This document shows positions 24,501 through 36,226 of a stretch of DNA of 64,000 nt, piece after piece. The notes beneath the pieces were generated by a model. It saw only the letters and a program-made list of their open reading frames with translations. It had not been told where the DNA came from and ran no database searches. The stretch is from assembly GCF_019649055.1 (NCBI RefSeq), contig NW_026570287.1, positions 248,001 to 312,000 on the forward strand. The letters run 5' to 3'. Origin of the DNA: Paramacrobiotus metropolitanus (Eukaryota; Tardigrada; Eutardigrada; Parachela; Macrobiotidae). Position 1 is the first letter of the stretch. Every line of letters begins with the position of its first letter. Made by a program: the position numbers and the translations under genes.

Positions 24501-25342
24501 TGCTCGCACACTATGTACATAGAATAAAACAATTGTCCTGCAGGTGGGGAGTTTCTGACTGCGACGATGCCGTAAACGGTGTCAAATATTTGGCTAAAGC
24601 GGGTTTAGCGGATAAGGATCGTTTGTGCATAACCGGCAGTTCAGCGGGAGGGTTATCCGTTTTGAATGCATTGCTTAATTATGACACTTTCAAAGCGGGT
24701 ACGAACATCATCATATCAGTTTTTATTTAATATAATATTGTTAATTATTTCTTATGGTAGGTTACAGTAATATATTTCTTTTCGGCAGGAGCCTCTCATT
24801 ATGGTGTAGCGGATCTGGAAGGTTTGGTGCACGATACGCACAAATTTGAAATGCGGTATTTGGATATTTTAATCGGGGAATTTCCGGCGCAGAAAGCGGT
24901 GTATGACAGTCGATCTCCAATAATTCACAAGGAAAAATTCAAATGCCCGTGCATTTTCTTCCAGGGCCTTGACGATTTCGTAAGTGCGGCCTTGTTTTAA
25001 TGGGTTAGGTACTGCACTGCAAATGCTTACCTATAGATTTCATTTGACGGTATTTATTCTAGATTGTTCCTCCTCAGCAGTCGGAGAATATGTATCGAGC
25101 TGTCAAAGATAAAGGGCTGCCTTGTGCATACGTTACGTTTGAAGGTACTAGCTCGCTGTTATGACTTGTCCCAGATTTGATGGAATTCCTTTATCATGTT
25201 TGATTTTGCAGGAGAAGGTCATGGGTTTACAAAAAAGGAAAACATCCAGAAAGCGCTGGATACTGAATATGCGTTTTTTGTTAAGATTTTCGGAATTAAT
25301 GCGCCCCATGTTACCTGTGAAGTACCAATCGAAAATTTATAG
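21585..25342 (+). CDS. S9C-type prolyl oligopeptidase family serine peptidase
   Basis: Alpha/beta-hydrolase peptidase with an N-terminal beta-propeller, probably an acyl-aminoacyl or dipeptidyl peptidase acting in the cytosol (no signal peptide). Exons: 21585-21708, 21767-21820, 21898-21979, 22071-22224, 22510-22647, 22846-22929, 23128-23316, 23436-23582, 23676-23852, 24019-24253, 24408-24488, 24544-24698, 24789-24979, 25063-25144, 25212-25342; about 674 aa. Conserved pieces in order: YGSWKSPI at the N-terminus, [27 protein letters not shown], nucleophile GSSAGG (Ser about 522), acid QGLDD (about 602), His in GEGHGF (about 635), correctly spaced for the S9 triad. Three single-base indels are needed to keep frame: an extra A near 21936, a missing A in 22095-22098 and a missing G in 24096-24098. 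With them the exon sum is a multiple of three. Confidence 0.92.
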
Positions 25343-25887
25343 ATTGGACGAGTTCGCACTGCTTTCAAAATTTTTGTTTGGTCCTGCTTACATATTTTTC
25401 CAATGCAATTTTTTGTGAATGGGTCAAGTTTTTATTTCCTGGATTGATTTACGAGGGGTGTGATTTTATAAGGCAGCGTTGATCTTTGTGATTGTTTTAT
25501 TTGTAAACAAGTAGAGATACCTTAGAACCACTGTTACAAAAAACAGCGTTTACTGAGGGAGCTAAAAAACATACTAACAAGTTCAAAGCCGCAGTAAATC
25601 CAAACAAGCCATGCAATGTACAAAACCAATTTTGAGCACAAAAATACCCACAAACAATGATCACATACCGATATCCCTATTCGCTGAGTATAAAATTAAT
25701 TGAAAATATTCAGAACTACAAAACTCAACGCAGTATAAGCGTAGAAACGGTATTGTACACTTATTCAACAATTTAAGGATGGAATCGAAACATCAGATCA
25801 ATAAATATAAATAAGCAAAACGTCAAAATTTATGAATACAACGTAAGGGGCCAAAAGCCCCGAGAAACCTCAGAAACGGCGTAAGCC
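25343..25887. other. Convergent 3' intergenic spacer
   Basis: About 545 bp between the stops of the peptidase (+) and CDC25 (-). A/T-rich, presumably both 3' UTRs. No gene recognised. Confidence 0.5.
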
Positions 25888-27550
25888 TCAGAAATGGTCA
25901 TTTAAGGAAGAACGCATCCTTTTGTGCTGTGCGGGCTTAGGCTTGCTCGTTTTTCGATAAGCAAACAGCTCTTCTTCATGTCCATCAGCGTCCATAGTTT
26001 TATAAAACGGAGGATCGCAGGAGCTCTGTCGAAAAATATTCTTCATTTATTTACACCGCTTACTGAAGAATAAAATTAAAACCTGAACGTACATACCCTT
26101 AAAAATTGTGTACACACTACAGGCTATAAAGTATTAACGTTAAAGTACTTACTTGAAAAGACTCGAAAAATGCTTTATAGCCGCCTTCCAGCACGTACAC
26201 ATCCGGAAAGGTAATAACGGGATATCGGTGGGCATTGCGTTTTCGGTCCTCCTCTCGTAAAAGTCTCGCCCTACAATAATACCAGCAGAATGTGGAAAAC
26301 GACAGCTTTTAATCTGAAATCGTGCATTAAACGATGATCAAGTATCAAGATTACTGTAACTACAACAATGTTTTCTCAGTGACCATTAAACAATCGGTGA
26401 GGTTAACGTATAACCTACAACTCATACAAGTAATGATTATGACCCTAATTTGAAAAACCAGTAAAACCGTAAACAGAATGAAAACCGCCAAAGTAGATTA
26501 ACATTAAACAGACACCACAACAAAATACTTACATAACTACGTTAGCTTACACAATTCGGGCACACTGAACGCTATACAAGCACTTACAAGTCGGGGCCCC
26601 GCTTGGAAGAAAATTCACAATGGAATATGATGACGTTTCGCTCTTCCTTTGCTTCCACTGTACTGCTGAAAAATGCGGTTAACAACTGTTCCGATGAGTG
26701 AATATTGACGGCGCCACGGATGTGTCCGGCTTGAAATTCATATGGATATCGGCAATCAACAATGGACAACCTAGCGAATCCATGCATTAGCGGCTTGTGC
26801 ATCAGTTGGCTCAACTAAAAGTACCAAAAGCGCTAAAATTCAACCACTTGCACATAAATTTATTTGTTGTTACTCACAGTTTCGCATGTGATATATCGGA
26901 TGTCCCCATGACGTCCCCGCACAGTCGGCAAGCACTGCCAAAAAAGAAAAAATCTGAAAAAACCATAACTAATTCAATATCATGCGCACAACATACATTT
27001 TGATTTGTGCTCATTTTCTGACAATCCGAAGCAATTTTCCTTTTCCGTACAAGCACACTTTCTGTCACACGCTTGGTGCAGTTCGTATCCTTCGACCCGG
27101 TCCATGTTGGTGATACTTTGGAGACTTCGCGTTTCTTCTCTGGCCGAGTAGACAGTCGGGGAGTATTGGTGCACATAGTGGCCAATGGCTTTTTCGGTGT
27201 CCTTGGCGAAACGGATGGCGAACTGGAGAAACGGAGGGTAGACTGGACAAATCGCTTCTTTTTGTTTGTACACGGTCTTTTTGTGGTGACTGATACGATT
27301 TCCATATCAGTATCCATTCGTTCGTCCGATGAGCTAACAACGTAGTTGTTCCAACAGGAAGAATTTAAATTAAAACGAGAAACGCACACCGTAAGATTAG
27401 CGCACTAAAGAATACTGTACAGTACCTCTCCGATGAATCAAAATTCAGGGTTTTTCGAATTGCACCATTCTCGGTATCTTTCTCGGGGCTGTGACAGACA
27501 TCCATATGGATCATGGCATGGAACGACAGGCCACTCTTCGAAGGTAACAT
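25888..27550 (-). CDS. CDC25: CDC25 dual-specificity phosphatase
   Basis: Activates cyclin-dependent kinases by removing inhibitory phosphates, driving mitotic entry. Exons on minus: 27550-27426, 27333-26997, 26934-26878, 26814-26588, 26270-26153, 26025-25888; phases close to 333 aa. The C-terminal half is a typical CDC25 rhodanese fold: CLPTVRGRHGDIRYI, then IVDCRYPYEFQAGHI, then the catalytic loop HCEFSSKRGP (CX5R), then FPDVYVLEGGYKAFF and a C-terminal SCDPPFYKTMD. The N-terminal region is only about 150 residues, Ser/Thr/Lys-rich with SP/TP sites (SPSVSPRTPKK), much shorter than in vertebrate CDC25s. I chose the ATG at 27550 as the first in the open frame; an additional 5' exon cannot be excluded. 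Family call is firm. Confidence 0.93.
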
Positions 27551-29218
27551 GGCGATCACAAAGATGGAATAGTGCTGTGCAAAACGAGGAACCGAATTAC
27601 AGCTGGGACGTCAGAAAACGGTCCTCTCAGGCATAGTCTGGCACACAAGCCATTCCTGAACTTTTGTAATCTGTCAGGGACGTCTCCAAAGAACAGTGAG
27701 CCTGATTTATATAAATACCAACCAGGACTTTCTCATTTTAGTGAGTTTAGAGCCATATAATGTCCGAATAGAAAACGTCACCTTATAATCATACTGAAAT
27801 AAGTGAAATTCAAAGAAAACCTACGGCTCTGAAAACTGAAAATTTATTTTCTGACTCGAGTGGCTTGGTGTTTTAACGACAAACTTTTGTTACAATGGTT
27901 TTACGCAGTTTTTCAAAAGTAGCTGCCACCTGATATCAGTGCCACACACACACAGAAACCGACCGGAAATGTTAAATGTTTCATGCAGCCATATTCCAGG
28001 GTTATTGGAAATTTCTGTCTCTGTAAATTGTAACTGCCGACTAGCAGTAAAATATATTACTAATAGTACGAGTATATAATAAAAAAAAATTTCACGATGT
28101 TCCAGCAGATTTTTAATTCACTGCGAAAGCAAAATCCACTTGATTTAAATTTCGTTGGAGGTCTTATATCAATCATGTATGGGTCAACAAACTCAATACG
28201 CAACTGCGCATGTCCATTGTCCGGCACACAGCAAATCCACATTCCACATCGAGCCATGTGTCGCATTTTCCGTTTCAATCCTTTCCTTTTAGACTGGGGA
28301 TCGCAAAAAATATTTTTCTCTGAAATTGTTTTGAGTGGAGGTCTGATGTTCTACTACTCTAGCAATCAAATTAAACACCAGGTCTCACATCAGGTCACGA
28401 TGCCGTGAATGTTGCAGTCTTGCAGATACTGACTATATTATTAACAATAATGTATTCATGTACAATCTGTACTTGTGTTACTTGGTTAATTTAATTGTGT
28501 GAACTTACAGTTACAGATATCTAATCGGTACAAGCATACAATGTCATATGTACAAGTACAGCATTAGCATTTACAATTAATATCTACATGTGCTTCAGTA
28601 AAAAATTTATATCACAATAAACTGAATAAGCTTACCTAATGGTAAGTATGAATACGATTACCTCGTATACATGTAGACACAATATGAATACGAATAGTGT
28701 GCACAATAGTTAATTAAATAGTTAACTAATTAATTAGCTGCATGCCTGCACATAATACAACATCACAATTAGATAAACAAACAGTAATATTATGTTTATA
28801 TTACTAACATACTATTACTAACATAATACGCTAACATAACATTACAAACAGTTTAATTTAGTAATATTATGTGCGAATATAGATATTACGCAACGGGTAC
28901 TAGGGACAGTTAGAAAAATGCCTTGCACACTCTGTTATTATTACCGGCATTTGCAGCTAAAAATGTTGGGCAGCTTATTCAACATATCTTTGTACTGCGG
29001 GTACACAGCGACCGTAACTCCGATTAATTCCCTTTTGGCAAAATACGATTATATCACAATTAAAAAACCGGATTGCTGTTTTTGATCATGTCCTAACAAT
29101 GACATTATCCGACCCACAGACCTAGTTGCCTAAGAATGCTTCGTAAGTGTGTATCGACGAAAAGGCATATTTTCGTAATTTAATTTGCGGGGCACCAATT
29201 CACATCAAACTTCCCCAG
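27551..29218. other. No gene recognised; AT-rich intergenic
   Basis: About 1.7 kb. It contains very AT-rich, low-complexity DNA (28680-28880, rich in taata/acata words) and opposing short open frames around 28060-28410 that have no family signal. The GT92 gene promoter should be near its right end. Confidence 0.4.
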
Positions 29219-30826
29219 ATGAACCTTAAATCAGACACCTTTGCAATGACCCATTCGGCCTTAAAACCACCTTCCTGCTTTAAAGTCTTCCAGCGTTCCA
29301 AAAGGTCCCAGATGATCCTTACAGTGATTTTGTTAATATTAGTCATATTTCAGCTACTGTATGGAATTCTTAGCGTCCCACGATCTTACGAAGCTGAACC
29401 GGTAGTAGAAAACTATAAAGTGGAGATTAATTTCCCGTGGAAATATATTCCGGATTTCTTTTCCGGTGCCAACAAAACCGATGAGAAACTTTCAGAAGGT
29501 GAAAAGGTTACACAGCCACCCAAAAAGTACAAAATCACAGCGTGCGCTATGATGCACAACGAAGTTGCATATCTGCTGGAATGGATCGAATTCCACCGTT
29601 TGCAAGGTGTCGACCATTTTGTACTGTATAATTATTACGGAAGCGACAAATCGGGATACACGTCAAAGTTGTACGAAAATCTCGGATTAAAAGATTTCGT
29701 AGAAATACTGCCGGCCAGTCTGGATGATCAAGATGTCAATCGCACAGAAGGACTGAGTGACTATTACGTTAGTAAAGATTTATCAATGGTTGACTGTTAT
29801 ACCCATCAGAAAGATTCTGAGTGGCTACTAATGCTGGACGTGGGACATTTTGTCTATTCGACACATTATGAAAATATTAACGCGATGCTCCTTGATCAGC
29901 GTGGACAACAAACGTCCAAAGACGGTGATTTCGTTGGGGGCTTTAGCCATTCGGAGCCGTTCAGTGCGGTCCGTATTCCAACGGTCCGGTTCGGAACGTC
30001 CGGTGCGACGACAAAATTCAAAACCTCGTTGTCGCCGAATTCGTACACTAATAATTCCGTGGACATCTTGTACGAGCCGTACGGGACGTCATCTAATATT
30101 TACCCAATGGTAATGGAAATCAATACCCGGCGTGCGCCGCACCGGGAATTAGATGCAAATTATACCGACCTTCCGGTGTGTTCTGAAGCGCAAGAGAACG
30201 CCATAAATTTGGCTTTGTGCAGTGATTCATCGACGGTGACCCTGGTGCGCTCGGACCGGCAGTGCGTCAGCGAGAACATGACGGAATGTTTAAAGCCGAC
30301 AAAACATTTCATTTGGCCGGAGCTGACGGTTCTGCGCGCGGACAATCATGAATGGCGCTCACGCGAACATTTTCAGAAATCACTGTATGGTGACTTTTCC
30401 AAGAATCAGACACTGGAAGTGTTAGATTCCAGTTGGTTTTCCCTCATCCAAGACGATTATAAGAAGAACACGTTTTTGGAGCCGGTGCGGAAGAAAATTA
30501 TGGAAATGAAACCGCGTGTGTACCGCGAAGTGGGCCGGGAATGCCGACCGGAAACCATTTTAAGTGGCCAGCAGATAATGTGCCCGGAGTCACACCCGTA
30601 TCCCTATGGGAATCTGGGAACCAAGTTTCTACGGGATTGTTGCCATGTGGATAAGGATGCCAGTGGTAATCCACTGCAGATTGGTTCTTCCAGTTGTGAT
30701 CAACAAAAATCCGTGGAGTGCACCGAGCAGGATGGTGTCCAGAAGTGGCTACACCGAAGCTGCTGTATATATAACAGCGACTTCTCTCACCTTAAAATGC
30801 ACATCGGGGTGCCATCCACTGGTTGA
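29219..30826 (+). CDS. GT92 (DUF23) family glycosyltransferase, copy 1
   Basis: Intact single-exon gene, 535 aa, predicted type II Golgi membrane protein: cytosolic N-terminus, one membrane anchor (about residues 32-51), then a lumenal catalytic domain. The GT92/DUF23 hallmark is KYKITACAMMHNE (from about 103) followed by EWIEFHRLQGVDHFVLYNYY. Where the family normally has an acidic DxD/DEF-type metal site this protein has WLLMLDVGHF (about 202-211). After the catalytic region comes a separate Cys-rich tail (about 442-535) with CPESHPYPYG, DCCHVD and HRSCC. In-frame codons precede 29219 but the first ATG is here. It has a tandem paralogue 650 bp downstream. GT92 members of worms add beta-galactose to core fucose; the substrate here is unknown. 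Confidence 0.85.
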   Translation: MNLKSDTFAMTHSALKPPSCFKVFQRSKRSQMILTVILLILVIFQLLYGILSVPRSYEAEPVVENYKVEINFPWKYIPDFFSGANKTDEKLSEGEKVTQPPKKYKITACAMMHNEVAYLLEWIEFHRLQGVDHFVLYNYYGSDKSGYTSKLYENLGLKDFVEILPASLDDQDVNRTEGLSDYYVSKDLSMVDCYTHQKDSEWLLMLDVGHFVYSTHYENINAMLLDQRGQQTSKDGDFVGGFSHSEPFSAVRIPTVRFGTSGATTKFKTSLSPNSYTNNSVDILYEPYGTSSNIYPMVMEINTRRAPHRELDANYTDLPVCSEAQENAINLALCSDSSTVTLVRSDRQCVSENMTECLKPTKHFIWPELTVLRADNHEWRSREHFQKSLYGDFSKNQTLEVLDSSWFSLIQDDYKKNTFLEPVRKKIMEMKPRVYREVGRECRPETILSGQQIMCPESHPYPYGNLGTKFLRDCCHVDKDASGNPLQIGSSSCDQQKSVECTEQDGVQKWLHRSCCIYNSDFSHLKMHIGVPSTG

Positions 30827-31472
30827 CGGATCTCAGTTTTTGTATTCCGTATGCTCAATCAAAATTTTATATTATCTATTCTGAACTTTAATATTCATTG
30901 GTTTTTAACACCGCGTTGATGTATCGTAACTTGATTTACTTCCTTATTATTTTATGCTGTATTTTACAGCATTTTTGCTTCACGTTGTTGTGAAATTATG
31001 AATTGGCTTTTTATGATCGCGAAAAACGGCATTCCATCGTGCGTCATGACAAACGTGACCTTTGCATTCCACCATTTTAGTGTTGTTTTTCTGCATATTT
31101 GCAATAGATGCATACAAGTAATGTTTGCGAAATTGGCAAAACCTCTAATCATGCGAAAGAGAATATTAAAATATCTATATGTAACTTTTGGCAATGCACC
31201 ATCTTCGTAACACCCATCATACGATTTATCTGTATAGCAAACACAGCACGTAACTTTGACTTCAGGCCAACCGCGCCGTAACGACTGCACAAAAATTCCT
31301 CCCGGCAGTTTTGGAGCATGTTCAGTTTACAAAATTTTTGCGTTTGTTAGGAAACTTTTTTTGCAGCATTAACCCAGATAACGTGCACTCTAGGTCATGT
31401 GGCATATGGTACAGGAAAAGCGCTGATTTACATAACGAATTTTGTCGCACGCACTTGTCATTTACCTTTAAC
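30827..31472. other. Spacer between tandem GT92 copies
   Basis: About 650 bp with no recognised gene. In-frame sequence runs back from the second copy to about 31311 but has no ATG, so it is probably 5' UTR. Confidence 0.45.
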
Positions 31473-33075
31473 ATGCCTGTAAAAAAAGATTCCTTTGAAT
31501 TTCCGTTTGCTTCGAAATACCATTCCTGCTTGAGGATGGTCGAACGCTCTAGGAAATATCAAATCATTTTAACATTAATTTTGTTAGTCCTCGTGGTCTT
31601 TCAGTTATTATTTGGCATCATAACCGTTCCCAAGTCCCTCAGCCGGCAGTCGATCTTTGAAAATTATAAAGTGGAGATCAATATCCCATGGAAATTTCTA
31701 CCGAACTTTCTTACCGGTAAAAACAAGACTGACGAGTACACTGCATCACAGACTGCCCAGCAACAACCAAAAAAATATAAAATCACCGCTTGCGCCATGA
31801 TGCACAACGAAGCACCATACCTGATGGAATGGATAGAATTTCATCGGTTACAAGGAGTCGACCACTTCGTCTTGTACAACTATTTCGGGAGCGATCTTAT
31901 CGAATATACTCCAATGTACTACGAAAATACTGGAATCGTTGATTTAGTGGAAGTTCTACCGGCGCGGTTTTTCGGGCAGGATCCCAAACGAGTCAAAGAT
32001 TTAGCCGATTATCTACAGAACAAGGAGTGGTCAATGGTCGATTGCTACGTGCGCAGTGGGAAGCAGTCAGATTGGCTGCTGATGCTAGATGTTGGACATT
32101 TCGTTTATTCTACCGAATACGAAACTATCGGATCATTTTTACTGGAAATGGCGCTATCACAAAAACCGCGGGATGATGATTTTGCGGGAGAGTTTCGCCA
32201 TGACGAACCATTCAGTGCCGTGCGTATTCCCACCGTGCGTTTTGGTACGTCCGGGCAGATTGGTAAGTTCCGCACGTGGTTGTCACCCAACTCGTACACC
32301 GGCTCCGTGGATCTGCTGTACGAACCGTACAACGACACAGCCAACATTTATCCAATGGTCATCGAGACAAATACGCACCGTGTACCGCATCGCGAACTGG
32401 ACGGCAATTATACGGATTTACCAGTCTGTACCGAAACCCAAGAAAATGCCGTCAGTCTGGGATTGTGCAGTGATTCGTCCACTGTAACGCTGGTACGAGC
32501 GGATCGCTTCTGTGTCAAAGACAATATGACGGAATGTTTGAAACCAACGATACATTTTATCTGGCCGGAACTGCCGGTTCTTGCGAGCGGACAACCACGA
32601 ATGGCGATCACTGGAGCACGTCCAGAAATCGGTGTATTCGGATTTTCGCAAGAATAAAACCTTTGAAGCGCTGGATGCCAGCTGGTATTCGCTGATTGAG
32701 GATGATTTTAAGAAAAAGACCTATCTAGAAGCCGTGAGGAGGAGAATTATGGACACGAAGCCACGGATATTTTGGAAGTGGGCCGGGAATGCCGAGCGGA
32801 TGCCATATTAAATGGTCAGCAGATCATGTGCCCGGAATCCCATCCGTATCCGTTTGGGAATCTGGGCGTGAAGTTTCTGCGCGATTGCTGCCATATCGAT
32901 AAGGATGCGTACGGCAATAAGCTTCCATATTGATTCACCGAGTTGTGATAATCATACGTTTATTGAGTGTACGGAACCGGAAGGTTTACAGAAATGGCTT
33001 CACAGGAGTTGCTGCATCTGGAATCCTACGTTTGCGCACCACAAAATGTCCATAGGTGTGCCGGCACCAAAATAG
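31473..33075 (+). pseudogene. GT92 (DUF23) glycosyltransferase, copy 2, with three frameshifts
   Basis: Tandem paralogue of the preceding gene, with the same order: membrane anchor, KYKITACAMMHNE, WLLMLDVGHF, Cys-rich tail ending in IGVPAPK. The first 370 codons are intact and clearly similar to copy 1. Three single-base changes then break it: an extra T near 32582, a missing G near 32775 (in a G run) and an extra base near 32928. Between and after the breaks the sequence still matches copy 1 in the appropriate frame (MCPESHPYPFGNLG, SCD, HRSCC), and third positions differ more than first and second, so coding constraint was recent. Either the assembly has errors here or this copy has just begun to decay. 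The ATG at 31473 is the first in frame. Confidence 0.8.
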
Positions 33076-33833
33076 CGCTACTGTGACGAGAAGGGAATGT
33101 AATCCAGATTTCCTGTGCTCATTCTTGCTCGGACGATTTTGCACTATTTTGTGGTACATGTTAAATCTTCTAGTTTTTTTTTACTTGAATTGTTTTTAGT
33201 GATTGGCATATATAGAAGTATAGTTTAGTATAATACATAAAATAAAAAAACATGTCGGTTTTTGTACGTCGGCGATAAAGTGCATTAAAACAGCAGTGTT
33301 CTATATTAACAAGACGTTTAAGCAAATTTCAATCATTTTCTACTGAATTAATAGCGATCCGTTCAGTTACGCCTAACTTGCAAGGCAACGCACAAGCAGT
33401 GAAAGCGAAAGTATGTACCTACGTTTGCTTTTGTTAAATGTGCTTTGATTTGTTGATCGGCAGCCAACAATCATTTTCCACACAGCTACCTATACGATCC
33501 ATCTGTGCAGGTATCACGAATAATACGAAAGCAAAACTAATCACACCGCCGGAAGCTATGATTCATGATTACACAAAAACTTATTCAGCTCTATACGTCT
33601 CTAGTATCTTTGCTCTCAGGCACAATATGCATTTCGGTGTGCTTACTGTGCCAATTTTTTCTTTAAGGTGACAATGCATGGTTTATCGATGTACATTATG
33701 CAATCGATGCTTGGGCGTTTGCAGATATAATTAGATTTTATCCAAAATTTAAAAATGTGATATTGTAATTTCTAATTACAACAAATTATACTGCCAGTGT
33801 TTGTTAAAATTAGTCAAAATTCAGTGTGCTGAC
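33076..33833. other. No gene recognised
   Basis: About 760 bp of AT-rich intergenic DNA between the broken GT92 copy and C1GALT1. An 77-codon frame at 33438-33671 has no supporting features. Confidence 0.45.
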
Positions 33834-35849
33834 ATGCGCGATAAAATGCAGAAGATTAGTCGCGCCGCCGCATTTTCGCGGCGCACAATAACGCTGCAGA
33901 CATTCCTGGGATTCTTGCTGGGAATAGTTTTTATGTTTATTTTCTTTCCTCCTCGATTACGTTTTCCGTCGTCAATTGCTGATGCTTCTTTGCTACCGTC
34001 GTTGTTTTCCTCTCACGTGCAACATAACGCCCCGTCGCAATCTTCTTCATCAGCAGAGAAACCGGCGGCACACATTTATGGTTCCGCCGCGCTGACCACA
34101 GTGCCGGCTAAACTTAAAGATGATACCACAACACCTGAACCGGAAAGTATGGATATAATGCAACAAAATGATGAAGGCAGCGATAGATCGCTGTTTATGA
34201 CCGGAAAAGATATACCGAATCACGAGAGTAAATCCAATAATGTACGAGTATTCTGTTTGATTTTAACGCAACCGAAAACCAAAGACCGTGCTGCGGCCGT
34301 GAAAGCGACATGGGCCAAAAGGTGTGATGAATTTATGTTTGTCAGCTCGGAAACCGACGATACACTGCAGATTGTCGATGCACAATTAGGCGAAAACCGA
34401 CAAGTATTGTGGGGGAAAACGAAATACGCCTTTCGGTGGGTTTATCGGTATAGTGCACTTTCAGATAAATTATGCAGTATGCACATAGATACACTTATTA
34501 TGCTTGTATGCCTATAATTATTGTACCACCGCACTGATTACGTATTTACGCCTAATTATGTACTAACATTTCCAATTATTGGACTTAAAGCACTGATGTT
34601 TATTGTTCGTAAAAATCTATATGTACGTACGTGATAGCGCGAGTACAAACAATATTTGAATAATTATTAGTAAAAATTCTTACAACAATGGCATGAACAG
34701 TTTCCATTATTTTGTTGTACCGAGGTATTACATCTTTACTTGAAGATTAGAAACATACTGAGTAACTATTTATTGCCTTTACAGATTTTTATACGACAAT
34801 AAACTAAACGACTTCGATTTCTTCCTGAAAGCAGACGACGATACGTATGTCGTAATTGAAAACCTGAAATACCTGCTATCTAACTATTCACCGTCAACTC
34901 CAATTTATTTTGGATCCCATTTCCAAAAATACATCCCTGAAGGCAAGTTTGTACATTTTTTGGCTTAGTGATGATGTTCTGGCATTTTGTAAAATAACTG
35001 TAGTCTGTGTTTAGCAAGATAACGCTAATTATATAAATAAGTAACTCTAATTTGTAGAAACGTATACCGTAGAAGAAAGTGTACGCGCGCTGTGCATTTT
35101 CCGCAAAGTATAATTATTAATTTGTTACAAACGCACATGTTTTTATTTCAGAATTAAAAATTCGTGTAGAAAAACGAATGCATATAATATTTTATGATAT
35201 AAATACATAATTTATGTGCAATCAGGTTACATGTCCGGTGGTGCGGGCTACGTCTTGAGCAGAGAAGCCGTAAAAAACCTAATTGAAAAGGGCCTGAATA
35301 AAGGCATATGTCGAAAAGATAACAAGGGCAACGAAGATGTCGAACTGGGAAAATGCCTGGCAAAAGTTGGAGTAAAAACAGGAGACAGTCGGGATAATCT
35401 TGGGCAAGGACGGTTTTTCCCAATGCAGCCAACCTTTCATTTAAAACCGGGTCACATGAACAATGTACGTAACGCGGTTTGCTCTTTTGTTATTGTCGTA
35501 TGGTTGGCTTAATCTTTGGTTTACTCTCTTTAATTTTTTACTCTGTGTGGTATTGCTTAATTATATGTTGTACACGTATTTAAGTATACAGTATACTCTA
35601 ATATAAGGCAAATTTACTTAACCAGAAATGATTGGGTTTTCAAACTACTTACACTGGCTTTATGGTGTTATTACACGCTAGAATTACGAATGGTATTTTT
35701 AGACGATCTGGTACGGTCGGTTTTTGAAATATCCGGAAAAGGACGGAATGGAGTGTTGTTCCGACACTGCGATATCGTTCCACTATGTCAAGGATCTGTA
35801 TCTTCTGGAATATTTGATTTATCACTTGAGGCCATATGGGAAATCATGA
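33834..35849 (+). CDS. C1GALT1: Core 1 beta-1,3-galactosyltransferase (T-synthase)
   Basis: Adds galactose to GalNAc-Ser/Thr to form the core 1 O-glycan in the Golgi. Exons: 33834-34447, 34785-34942, 35226-35464, 35703-35849; phases close to 385 aa. N-terminal cytosolic tail, membrane anchor ([16 protein letters not shown]), a stem of about 100 residues, then the GT31 domain: [21 protein letters not shown], the metal site [28 protein letters not shown], and [13 protein letters not shown] near the C-terminus, ending YHLRPYGKS. The second intron has a GC donor (G|GCAAGT). Start: first ATG in the open frame; a second Met lies four codons on. An upstream TTG at 33801 extends the frame but is unlikely to be used. 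Confidence 0.93.
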
Positions 35850-36226
35850 ACACGTTTGCTCATCATATCCAGTTAACATTGCATTGTTTTAATTTAACAG
35901 ATACGGTTATTTGTGATAACCAGGTGACTGTGATACCAGAGAATTATCAAAATTTAATCTGTATATTTCACGTTCGACTTGTAAGAACTGTCTTAGTCAG
36001 AGGATGTTACTTTGTCATAATAATATGTCTCCTACAGGTATTGTACAAAAATTTGCTACAGAATGCTGGCACTACAATACATCTATGTATGTCTCTGTAC
36101 ACTTAAAAAAAAAATTTCCATGGATAATGCATGCCTGCATCACTGCAACTCGAGCTTTAAACTCCTGGAAAATTCTGTACATAGAAGTATAGATATAAAA
36201 GTACACATACATAATCGCAGTCAATT
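35850..36226. other. Convergent 3' intergenic spacer
   Basis: About 380 bp between C1GALT1 (+) and the GT31 gene (-). No gene seen. Confidence 0.5.

Noticed and set aside
27065-27345. Long frames on both strands within CDC25 exon 2
   Set aside because: Shadow frames of the CDC25 regulatory region.
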